A stretch of 64,000 nucleotides of DNA. It comes from Gaeumannomyces sp. JS-464. Lineage: Eukaryota; Ascomycota; Sordariomycetes; Magnaporthales; Magnaporthaceae. Of this stretch, positions 54,751 to 64,000 are shown piece after piece (position 1 is the first letter of the stretch; each line of letters starts with the position of its first letter). Below the pieces are notes generated by a model. That model did not search any database, was not told the origin of the DNA, and was given only the letters and a program-made list of their open reading frames with translations. The stretch spans positions 744,001-808,000 of the forward strand of contig NGZR01000009.1 in NCBI GenBank assembly GCA_002197995.1, read 5' to 3'. The translations under genes and the position numbers were made by a program.

Positions 54751-56608
54751 ACGTAGTCCATTAGTAAGTCGCGCATATTACCAAATCGCGCACCCACACC
54801 CGACCTCCGGTTAATCGACGCGCATGCCAACCTAACAACGCCAGGAATTCATTTAAACTACTCGGAACTATATACATCGAACATTTTTATTTCTTCCTAA
54901 CAGGTGCGCGCATTGTGTTGGTTTTGCCGCAAATGCCATATCGCCGACAAATTGTCGTCGCCTTCCTTTTTTAACCCTCATAATCGCGTATTTTTTACTA
55001 TAGCTATCCATCCAATTCCTGCTGGTTTAAAACATTTCGTACCTCGTTTATAATAAGTAACCCTTTTAGCTTAACACGTGTTTTTTTAGCCCTTCGGCGT
55101 TTGCTTAATGCCTCGTTCGCTTTTCGTAATTTAAAGCACTTTTTTTCCAAAAGGTTAACCCTATGCATAATTGCTTTAGCCCTTTTCGTTAGCTGGTTTA
55201 CAACCGCTAGCATAAGTGTCGGAAAGTTGCTCCGGTAATTAGAAATCCGAGTTTTAATGTGTTTAAATTGCGAAGTTGCGTCTTTAACTGTTTAAGGCGT
55301 TTTAAAAGTCCAAAGTTCGGCGTCGTTTAAAGGTTTTTTCGGGGGAGTTAAAATTCGTAGCTTTATATCCAGCTTTTCCAAAACTAAATCCGGATTAAAA
55401 GGAGCAAAGCCAGCTTTTCGAAAACCTTTTTAAATGTTTTTTTCGGTTATAAAATTAAAAAATGCCGTTTTAAACGCCGAAAGGAACTCGATTTTAATTA
55501 CGTGGTTAACGTGCGACCTTATTAAATTTTCGATTTGTCGACCGTACGCTTTTTTTAACGGGCTAAAACATTTAACGTTAAGCGGTTAAAGAAGTAAAAC
55601 GAATGCGAAAATATGCAAAGCGTAACGATATTATGTTTTTAACAATAAAGCTTAAAATCCGTCGAATGGTAGCTTTTGTAACCGTTTAGCATTAACAAAC
55701 ATAGGACCCCGTAAAACGAGCTGCAATGTGTTTATCGAAATGCCGAATCCATTTTAAGCCGAGTTCGTTCGTAATTCACCCGTTAGCGTTTATTGCGATA
55801 ACCTAATTGCGTAAAAGGTCGGTTTTCGAATACCAATTGGCCAAATGGTACTGCCTTTTAACGATAATAAAAGGAAAAACCGTTTAACCGTAATAGTTAA
55901 CCTTTTAAATAACTGTAGCTCATTTCCGGTTGTTAAGCTAAACTAGCTTTGCTTTACTACGGCTTTCCAACGTTATAATAACCATAACGGCGGCGATTAT
56001 GCTTATAAAAAAGCCGGTTTCGTCGAAATTGTAAATATCGTTATTTAAAATGCCATATTTGGTTATAGTGTTTCGTATAAGGTTAAACTACGCAAATATA
56101 AGCTTGGGATTTTCGCATTTGGCCTTTTAATAATCGTACTTTCGAATCCAACGCGTGCCGAGCTTTGCGCGGCGTTTAACGAACTTTTTAACCTAGCATT
56201 TGCCGACGGTGCCCGCGTCGCGTTCGGCGAGCAGTCGGTTAGCCATATTTTTAATATTAAAAAGCCGGGGAGGAAATGCGCGAAAATCCAGCTTAAATAT
56301 GTATTTAATAAGCGCCTCCTTTTCGGATTCCGTTAATTTCCGTAATTTGGGCATGCTATCGCGTTAAACAGGTCGGCCGGCGCGTCGGTCGCGCATAGTG
56401 GATTTAGGAATATCGTAAATTTTAGTTGCCAAACGCAAATTTAATCCACAAGTAAATTGGATTGCTTGCATGGCAAAAACAATCCTAGCTTTTTTCGATG
56501 TCGATGCTATTTGTGGTTGTTAAGAAATTGAAGTTGGAAGTGGGAAACGCGTGTCGCGATGGAAAATGCGCGATTCGGTAATATGCGCGACTCGCTAATG
56601 GACCACGT
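54751..56608 (-). mobile_element. pogo/Fot1-like DNA transposon 2, inside a LINE tail
   Basis: The 1858-bp element has inverted ends: the left ACGTAGTCCATTAGTAAGTC and the right, reverse-complemented, ACGTGGTCCATTAGCGAGTC, with similarity for about 42 bp. TA flanks both sides (54749-54750 and 56609-56610). It interrupts LINE copy E exactly within its tail. It is RIP-mutated. The ends differ from transposon 1, so the two belong to different subfamilies. Confidence 0.92.
55004..56520 (-). pseudogene. Degenerate pogo/Fot1-like transposase of transposon 2
   Basis: Minus-strand reading through stops gives IYDIPKSTMRDRRAGRP (helix-turn-helix part), MPKLRKLTESEKEALIKYI, and at the C-terminus RKANEALSKRRRAKKTRVKLKG, ending QQELDG before the stop at 55004-55006. 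The open 69-codon C-terminal stretch is all that remains unbroken. It is clearly related to 6682-8190. No activity is expected. Confidence 0.85.
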
Positions 56609-57730
56609 TAAGTATATTTAACGTCGGCAAAGTCGGAATTTACCGGTTCCTGCCTCCCGAAAAGCATACGACGTGCTAGCGCTACCTAAGTTTAACACTA
56701 GCCTACATGTTGCTATTAAAGCGGCTAACAAAGCAAACCCGTAGGCACACGGAGTTCGAGCCGCATTTCGGCGCTCCTTATTGGTAAGCGGGCAATCGGC
56801 AAAAGGGCGAATGAACGCCAGGGCGCTGTAAACGCTGCGGGCGGCGCAATAAGCGCCGCGAGTGGTAGAGAAACGCAGTCGGCCGGCAAAGTGCCGGGAA
56901 AAAAGTAAGGCCGGGTTTAGCCGGGGAGGTCCGCAATGGTCCCTCCCTAGGCCCGGCCAAAGAAAGAAAGTTCGGGGGCTAAAGGGCCTAGTTCCAGCCC
57001 TTTATGCTCCTTATGTGTTTATCGCGCATCGAACGGTACGTTGCGCGGTTTGCTAATCGTAGGACGATCGAAGCCGTGCACGATACTGGTAATAAACAAA
57101 ACCGCTTAGGATTTTAAAAATTTTGCGCGTGCGTGCTTATGCAGCAGGCTAAATTTGCGCTGTGCGTATTGTTAAAATGCGGTCGATCGAGGAGGAGTCG
57201 CGAGGATGGTAAGGACGCGAAGTCGTGAGGATGGCGAGGACGAGGAGTCGCGAAAATGGCGGGGGACGACGGCGGCCGGGCCGGCTATTCGTCCAATGTG
57301 TTTTAACTGCTTGCTAGCTTGCTATTTTTTTGTGCATTTCGGAATCGTTTCGGCTCGGTGCGCGAGGCAAAAGCGAAAAGGAAGTCGAAGGGCGGTCTGG
57401 TAATGCGCGGAGGTTGGAGCACCCCGATTGTCGAAGGTTTCGGGGCGCGCGAGGCGCGCTTTGGGCGATAAGGTGCAAGCCTTCCCATTAATTGGCAATA
57501 GGCACCCGAACTTTTGCCAGCTTACTTTTTCTGCTTTTTTAGCCCAGTTGCGTTACTAACGTCGTGGTTAAAAAAAGTTGGAAAACGCGGTTTAAATAGG
57601 GCTAAATGGCTTATTAAAACCTATTATACATTTAGCTTATTTTAGTAGCCCGCAATACCAAAATGGCTGGGTTTCCTTAGCGGTTATTAACAGTAGGTCC
57701 GATAGGAAGATTTTTTTAAAGGAAGGTGCG
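56609..57730 (-). mobile_element. LINE-derived composite E, main part
   Basis: It aligns with composite B (22011-21928 plus 30128-31145) along its length to the shared 5' limit near GGAAGGTG. It includes the palindromic GGGGCGCGCGAGGCGCGC stretch near 57440 and short tandem GAGGAGTCGCGAGGATGG-like repeats (57190-57260). No protein motif is found, so it is a non-autonomous composite. It is moderately RIP-mutated. Confidence 0.7.
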
Positions 57731-59398
57731 TAAAACAACTAGCGATATAATATAACGCGGATTAAAGCAGGTTAAAACAGTTGGAATAAGTTATTAGCGG
57801 TTATTATTAATAGTAAAATAGGGCTTAATATTAGGATATTTTAAAACTTTAACGCTACTTTTTAAAATAGCTTTAATTAAAAATGGAAGTGGATGTAAAA
57901 AGTGGGGCGAATTTCTTTTTTAACTAATTAAATTAACAGGATTAGGTTAAAAAGTGGGTTTTTGTATACTTAACTTACCATTTGCAAATAAGCAGCAAAA
58001 AAAAAGATATTGCGATAGTTTTAATATTAACAAACTTACGAAATAACGTTCTTTTCCCACGTATAAAACCAACGATATTAAACCTTTTAAACGTTAGTTA
58101 CATACGCTTTTTAACCTCGCTTATTTAACGCTACGTAAAGCTTTGCCTTTTCCAGTGTTTTTAATAAACGGGCGATGCGGATAAACTTTAAAGCTTTAAA
58201 CCGGTTTTAATAAGCCTGGGAAAAAGATTTAATTGCTTTTAACACTGGGTTTAGCATTTAAACCAACCTTGCTAATGCTAATATAGCATTAAATATCCAG
58301 TCGGCCGTAATTGCTAAAAGCATTAGCGACGTTAATCCAATTGCTATACTCGCCGACGATTAAAATAACCTACTCGCTAACGACCTAAAAATCCGGCGCC
58401 TTTTCCCACGCAACACGTTAACGCTTTCGTTTTCCCTTGCGGCTGTTACCAAATCCGGATTTATTGCTTTTCGGTGTAATTAATCGGTAAAAAGTCGCTC
58501 GCTAACGGAAAGCGGCGGCATTAAAGCACTAAGCGGTATCCATTATACAGGCGTGGAGGTAACCGGCCGCCAAGAAGTATTTTTTAAAAACCCGACGCTC
58601 GTTTCCCTTTCTTTTTCGCCTTCCCTATCCAAATTAATATGCCTATTAAAAAATTTAGGCCATTAATAGGCGTGGGTTTTTTAGCAGGATTATCCTTTTT
58701 AATAAAGGCCGGCTAATTATAGTTCCTTTTGCCGCTTCCCCCGCTTACAACTTTTAATATAAGGCCACCTCCTTTAACGTTACGCCGGCGGCGATTTAAC
58801 CGACTTTCCGTATCCCGTGCACGCTCGTAAAGCTTTACCACCGGGGATCCTTTTTATTAACCTCGCAAGCGCCCGTTTTCAAATTACAAGTGTTGCTTAA
58901 TAGGTTAACCTAAACCTTCCAAACCATATACCTTTTCCGCTCGTTATCGTATTTGTTAGCGATCGTTATAACAATAAAAAAAGGCTTTAAAGTAAGCCAC
59001 TTTTTAATTGCCCTCGTTAGCACCCGTTCCTAGGCATTTTTAAAGTTGGCTTTTTTCGAGCTTTTAAGCATGCCCTCGCGGTAGCTGTTAATAAAAAGCT
59101 AATTAGCCGGGTGGTTTTCTCGCTAATCCATAATACTCGGCGCGGCTTATCGCCTCGTTTTCGTTTGCAAGAGGAACCTTCGTTAGGCTGGGTATTAAAA
59201 AACTTTTTAACATTAAAAATTTGCAACTAGGAGGCTATTTGGGAGTCGGGAATAGCTTTAAAAAGCACGCCGTTAATTTCCGTTATTTAAATATCAAAGG
59301 GAAATTAAAAAAACATTTTTTCCGTAGTAATTTATGCTAATTTTAATGTGCAAATGCAGGTTTGTCGATGTTATTTTGCCGATAACAATTTTTATGCC
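57731..59398 (-). other. RIP-degraded relic of unknown identity
   Basis: AT-rich sequence in which minus-strand reading between about 58370 and 59230 gives long stop-interrupted protein-like stretches, for example KRKRGDKPRRVLWISEKT (59017-59226). I do not recognise the family and saw no terminal repeats. It could be an old transposase or a decayed host gene. Confidence 0.4.
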
Positions 59399-59516
59399 TG
59401 TCACGGGACAAGACTAAGGTTGATCCACGTGCACCACGAAGGCAAAAGAGGAACGTTGTTATAGCTGGGACTACAACCGTGCGAAGTCCTTATTAAGGAA
59501 CGACTGCACCGTGACA
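59399..59516 (+). mobile_element. 118-bp solo LTR, copy 2 (unmutated)
   Basis: It starts TGTCACGGGACAAG and ends CACCGTGACA, giving an 8-bp perfect terminal inverted repeat. It is flanked by ATGCC on both sides (59394-59398 and 59517-59521). It has the same length as 15830-15947. It marks the border between AT-rich relic and GC-rich transporter promoter. Confidence 0.88.
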
Positions 59517-59521
59517 ATGCC

Positions 59522-60103
59522 CCTCCCCCTCCAAAATAGCTGTGAAACCCCCACTTTTGACACAGTCCCTGTTTTTTGGCGGACAGCCGCTGACTGGGGG
59601 TAACCCTACCAGTACTTCAGCCCCCCTGCAGCAATTCTTGTACCTCCGTAACGACCGTGACGGTAACGAGCGTTACGGCCGATCAGGCCCTTAGGCCAGC
59701 AGGCCACTGAACACTGGCCCTTGCGCGCATGGCGAGATGATCGAGGTAATATCCGGAGCGGTCCTGCTAGGAGGTAGCGAGATAAGCTGGCTGCCGAGCC
59801 CACAGCGCGCCGTTCCGTGGACCCGAGCCGACCCCTCGGAGCATCGGACCTGAGCACTACTGGTGCGGAGATGATTCGAGAACCGGCACGCAAAGCCGGC
59901 CGTAAAATAGGAGTCGATGACGCCTGCGAGAGAATAAAGCGGCCGAGGCCCACGTCCTGCCAGCGATTTTTGACGAGACCATCCGCTTTCCCTGTGGCAC
60001 AGCGCTTGACGAGACAGAAGAAGCACAAACCGCTGGTTCGATTATCGACCCTTCGACCGCATCCGCAGCCCGAGACCGTAGAAAAGCGACCCGCTCGCCT
60101 AAC
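59522..60103 (+). promoter_or_regulatory. Upstream region of the MFS transporter
   Basis: GC-rich, 580 bp long, with the 46-bp exact element at 59646-59691. Open frames here on both strands lack recognisable motifs. The transporter's leader and promoter should lie here. Confidence 0.45.
59646..59691 (+). repeat. 46-bp exact repeat, copy upstream of the transporter
   Basis: This is the perfect inverted partner of 53082-53127, about 410 bp upstream of the transporter ATG. The regulator copy is about 290 bp upstream of its ATG, in the same orientation relative to transcription. Neither copy shows RIP changes, as expected for repeats this short. Confidence 0.8.
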
Positions 60104-61709
60104 ATGGCAGTACCGAGTGATTCCTCGACGACCGACCTGGAGATGGGGCCGGTCCAGCCGCCTATGACGGCCAACGACGGCGAGAAGCCCGATCCGAACA
60201 TTGTCGACTGGGACGGGCCCGGCGACCCGCAGAACCCGCGCAACTGGTCGAGCGTGGACAAGAACGCGCATATCGCCATAGTGAGCCTGGTGACGCTCAA
60301 CGCGTAAGTGCCTCATAGCCGTACTCCCCCGCTCCTGTGCCTGCTCCTGGCTCACGCGTCCCACAGCAACCTCGCAGCCACCATGTTCGCGCCGGGAGCG
60401 GCACAGCTGGCCTCCGAGTTCGCCATCACCAACAACACCGTGGCGGCCATGACGGTGAGCCTGTACGTGCTAGGGTTCGCGCTGGGGCCCCTGGTGCTGG
60501 CGCCGCTGTCGGAGCTGTACGGGCGCCTCGTCGTCTACCACGGCTGCAACCTCGTCTACATCGCCTTCACCGCCGGCTGCGCCTTTAGCACCGGCACCGA
60601 CATGTTCCTCGCCTTCCGCTTCATCGCCGGCTGCGCCGCGTCCGGCCCCATGAGCGTCGGCGGCGGCACCATCGCCGACCTGATGGCCCCCGACCAGCGC
60701 GCCCGCGCCATGGCCCTCTTCACCTCGGGCCCCCTGCTCGGTCCCGTCGTGGGGCCCATTATCGGCGGTTACGTCTCCGAGTACATCGGCTGGCGGTGGA
60801 CGTTCCGCATCATTCTCATCCTGGTGGGCATACTCTCCGGCTGTGTCCTGTCCGGTATGTGTAGACTAACAGTATCTCCAGGGCGGCGTCATTGGACTCG
60901 CCTTCGTCCTTTACGCGCGCGAGACCAACGCGCCTGTCCTGCTGCGCCGCAAGGCCGAGCGCCTGCGGAAAGAAACGGGCAACCAGCAGCTCACGCCCAA
61001 GGTGGCACGCCAGGAGACGCCGCGCCAGATGCTCGTGGCGGCTATCGTGCGGCCCTTGAAGCTGCTCGTGCTGTCGCCCATCGTGCTACTCATCTCGCTG
61101 TACACGGGCATCCTGTTCGGCTTAATCTTCCTGCTCTTCACCACCTTCCCAGAGGTGTTTCGCGGCACGTACGGCTTCAGCGCCGGCACGGCGGGCCTCG
61201 CCTACCTGGGCCTCGGGCTCGGCATGGCCGTCGGCCTCGTGCTCTTCACCAAGCTCAGCGACTGGCTCATTGTGCGCAGCCAGCGGGAGGATGGTGTTCC
61301 GCCCAAGCCCGAATGCCGCCTGCTCCTCATGAAGTGGCTCGGCCCCATCACGCCGCTCGGCCTGTTCCTCTACGGCTGGAGTGCCAAGTACGCCGTGCAC
61401 TGGATCGTGCCCATCCTCGGCACCTTCATCGTCGGCCTGGGGTCCCTGTTCGTCATGATCCCTGGCCAGATCTACCTGATCGACACGTTCGGGGCCGCGG
61501 GGGCGGCCTCGGCCCTCGCGGCCAACCTGCTGATCCGCAGCCCCTTCGGCGCCTTCCTCGGCCTCACCGCAAACCCCCTATACACCCGCTTCGGGCTCGG
61601 CTGGGGCAACAGCGTGCTGGGCTTCATCTGCCTCGCATTCACGCCTGTGCCCTGGCTCTTCCACCGGTACGGCGAGACGCTGCGCACCCGCTTCGCCCTG
61701 CAGCTGTAG
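60104..61709 (+). CDS. MFS transporter (drug:H+ antiporter-1 type), probable exporter
   Basis: Exons 60104-60303, 60367-60823 and 60882-61709 give 494 residues, intact. The N-terminal cytosolic part carries VDWDGPGDPQNPRNWS, typical of fungal DHA1 proteins. The first half has the motif-A-like LSELYGRLVVYH and membrane segments such as MTVSLYVLGFALGPLVLAPL, then FTSGPLLGPVVGPIIGGYVS (motif C). A central loop (LLRRKAERLRKETGN) precedes the second set of helices. About twelve helices are expected in the plasma membrane. Intron 2 was set to 60824-60881 (58 bp) because the result reads smoothly through RIILILGGVIGLAFVL. Export of the cluster product is inferred from position; no substrate is evident from sequence. 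Confidence 0.94.
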
Positions 61710-62660
61710 CGATAATAGAACCCCCTTTGTACTACTTACGCTGATTAAAAGCATCCGCGTAAGTATGCCCCTCGCGGCTCCCCGTGGCCAAGACAGATAA
61801 AACACATGGCCATGATAGAGAAACAAGACAACTTACCCTTTCTCACCCCTGGTCCCACCTCGTGAACGCTTGAGTAAAGATTATCGGCCGGGCTTCGCGC
61901 CCGTCCAGCTACTGAACGGGCCATGATGTCCGATCGTACGCATGCTACTCGACCCGGAATCCATCCGACACCCTAGAGCCTCGTAAACATTGTGGCTGTT
62001 TGACAAGCGGTCTACACGCCAACTTCCCGTTGCGGGCATGTGGCGAGTCAGTCGGCCTCGGCTTTAAGCCCATCTGCAAACGCATACAGGGCGAGTCAAG
62101 TCCCTGTTCGGGCGTGGGTACGGGAGGGAGGGCGAGGCGGGGCGGGCGAGGGCGCGAATCCACCTTGTCTTTAGCGAACACGAAGCGTCCTCAACCGATA
62201 GGCGGGCGTCTACACGTGTGCTGTTATCTGGGCGGATCTATGGATCGGGCCGGGTTGCCCATCGGGTGTTCCGGCGGGTAAAAAGCTTGTCTCGGGCCTG
62301 GTCTGTCCGGTAGTTTCTCCGGACAAATGACGCGACTGGGCCCCGGCTCTCGCACGCCACGCCACGTTGGTGCTGCCATTCAATGCATCTCGCTTACGAT
62401 CCGCTACATTACGCGAAAGCTTAAACGCAGTCATGTTCCTTCACAGCAAGATTTGCTAAGGTACGATTACCCACTATGCTAGGGACTTGTACGACGAGGG
62501 ACAGTCGTTAGGGGGCAGGAGGTAAATGTAAGATAAGATCTGGATTAATTGCTACAAAACTTTCCCTTTTGGTGTTCCTCGGGCCCCAGGCCCCCTTTCG
62601 TATCATTAATCTCGACTTAAGCCCTCGGGGTTTCAGGATCCCCGAGGGCTCCCGGCTTTT
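61710..62660. other. GC-rich intergenic region 3' of the transporter
   Basis: No recognisable gene. Open frames at 61945-62434 overlap on both strands without motifs. A perfect 11-bp hairpin is listed separately. Composition falls abruptly to AT-rich after about 62660. Confidence 0.4.
62620..62650. repeat. Perfect hairpin at the GC/AT border
   Basis: AGCCCTCGGGG (62620-62630), a 9-nt loop and CCCCGAGGGCT (62640-62650) form a perfect 11-bp stem. It is not followed by a T run. The function is unknown; it could be a transposon end or a structured transcript end. Confidence 0.5.
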
Positions 62661-63160
62661 GAAAGTCTGTTAACGTGTTAAAAAGGCGTTATTATTAGGA
62701 TTATAATTTAAAAGTTTAACCCCGGCAAAGGTACCGCTGGGAACTTTATCTTTTAACACCTTATTATCGTTATTTAATTTATATAACTTTATAAAATTAA
62801 CGTTTATTACGTTAATAAATAGTTATTATTTTTTATAATAAAAGATGTTAATAATAACTGTTTATAAACGTAATTGTTATTAAAACGGTATATTATAAAT
62901 TAAATCTTTAAATACTTGTAAACTGTAATACCGTGTTTAACTTGTTCATTAAAATTATATTTATAAATTTATTTTACACTTTTAATCTAAATTATATAAT
63001 TATATATTTAATAAATATATTATAAAAATGTTAATATATTAACGTAAACTTATTAACCTTTATAAAAGTTAAACATAGTGTAAAGTTTTTAATTATACCG
63101 TATAGTAAACGTCGTACTTCCAGGAAGAGCCGCCGGGTTGAACAGGCGCTTTTTATAATA
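62661..63160. other. AT-rich interval upstream of the second regulator
   Basis: Very AT-rich, TpA-rich sequence with no open frame, probably a RIP-eroded repeat relic. No ends or family features were seen. It lies 150 bp from the next coding start. Confidence 0.45.
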
Positions 63161-63305
63161 TAAATGCCGCGGGCAAGGAACCATCGCCACGTCCTGGTTA
63201 AAGAGATTATTTTGTAGCGTTTAAAACTCGGGCACGCCGTGCGTCTGTCTCGTTTTCCTCTTTTTTTTTTTCCCATCCCCGATCTTGCAAAGAGAGACCA
63301 CAAGT

Positions 63306-64000
63306 ATGACCACGCCGTCTCCGCACGCCGACCTCGAGCAGCAGTCCATCCGCGCGTCTTGCGACCGCTGCCGCTCCAAAAAGCTTGGCTGCGTCATTTC
63401 CGCCGCGCGGACGGGGGCCAGCGCCCAGCAGTGCGTGCGCTGCCTCCGCGCAAAGGTTTGCTGCGTCTTTGGCCGCCGCGCCCAGAACACGCGCCGCAAC
63501 AGCGCGGCCAAGGCCTCGTCGTCGTCGTTGACGGCGGGTATCGAGAGGAAAGCCAACAAGCCACTAGCGGCCAAGGCCGCAGAGAGCATACGACACAACC
63601 CATTGCCCCCCGTGACCCTGCTGCGTCCGCCAAAGTCCCGTTGTCGCCGCCGCCCGCCTTGGACGAGCCGCTTGGCGAGGCGTCGGCTGCCTCGCCGCTG
63701 TCCGACCCGGGTGTCTGGTACGATGGCTTCGTCCTCGGCTCTTTGGGGAACCCCTCCAGCACTACCGATGCCGACCCGTCTCTCGACTACGACTACTTCA
63801 TGGACCCATGTCCCGCACTAGAGCTCCAGGGCGAGTCCGACCTCAGCACGCTCTTGGCCGCTCCCGACACCTGGACGTCGTGGCCCCCATTGTCGTTGCC
63901 CAGGGCCTTGGACCGCCAGGTGTCGGTGGGTGACTCGAGCGTCCCGTCGGCGGCCGACTCCCTGCTCGAGCCCTGCACGCTCGAGCAGCAGGGGACCCCG
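63306..64000 (+). CDS. Zn2Cys6 transcription factor, AflR-like spacing, 5' part
   Basis: The ATG at 63306 opens MTTPSPHADLEQQS, then a binuclear cluster RASCDRCRSKKLGC ... CVRCLRAKVCC. There are about 13 residues between the third and fourth Cys, a long loop as in some AflR-type regulators. The frame changes by one base around the six-C run at 63606-63611. Beyond it coding continues (SPLSDPGVWYDGFVLGS, LDYDYFMDPCP, DTWTSWPPLSLPRALDRQ), an acidic region, to the window end. The gene is cut by the window. The single frame change may be a homopolymer error. Its relation to the cluster is unknown; it could regulate this or the next cluster. Confidence 0.8.

Noticed and set aside
60855..60881. A 27-bp intron (GTATGT..CAG) in the transporter
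   Set aside because: Too short for a fungal intron; the donor at 60824 gives 58 bp and a continuous membrane helix.
62620..62650. Rho-independent-type terminator
   Set aside because: A bacterial feature; no T run follows and the genome is eukaryotic. Kept only as a hairpin.

Overview
The window looks like a subtelomeric-type or accessory segment of a filamentous ascomycete (Pezizomycotina). Genes carry short introns (48-67 bp) with GT..AG ends and CTAAC/CTGAC-like branch sites. Regulators are Zn2Cys6 type. Repeats are AT-rich, TpA-rich, poor in CpA/TpG and full of C-to-T/G-to-A changes and stops, the mark of repeat-induced point mutation (RIP). No species is claimed.

Layout. 1-31.4 kb is RIP-mutated, nested transposon: a Copia relic, a pogo/Fot1-like DNA transposon in an older repeat, two Gypsy elements, two short LTR elements of TRIM type, solo LTRs and LINE 3' ends. 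Several insertions resolve to the base by target-site duplications, some differing by one RIP-type transition. 31.5-50 kb is GC-rich: a trans-acting enoyl reductase (minus), a palindromic MITE with long C/G runs, an intact chimeric ORF joining a pogo transposase to a LINE RNase H tail, and a hybrid PKS-NRPS (plus; KS-AT-DH-MT-KR-ACP-C-A-T-R). 50.2-52.8 kb holds a six-exon Zn2Cys6 regulator (minus). 53.1-59.5 kb is again a nest: a solo LTR, a Harbinger transposase relic and a LINE tail split by a second pogo element. 60.1-61.7 kb is an intact MFS transporter (plus). The right edge holds the 5' part of a second Zn2Cys6 regulator.

Reductase, megasynthase, regulator and transporter together form the core of a secondary-metabolite cluster for a reduced polyketide-amino acid hybrid. 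The synthase would build a methylated chain, the separate reductase would supply the enoyl reduction, the NRPS half would add an amino acid and the terminal R domain would release the product; the regulator and transporter would control and export. No P450, Diels-Alderase or hydrolase partner is visible, so the product class cannot be fixed.

Most worth a second look: (1) the intact pogo-LINE chimeric ORF with a possible 8-bp target duplication; (2) about 15 single-base frame changes confined to the PKS and C-domain part of the megasynthase while the A-T-R part is clean; (3) an exact 46-bp inverted repeat upstream of the regulator and of the transporter; (4) inverted LINE tails on both sides of the megasynthase.
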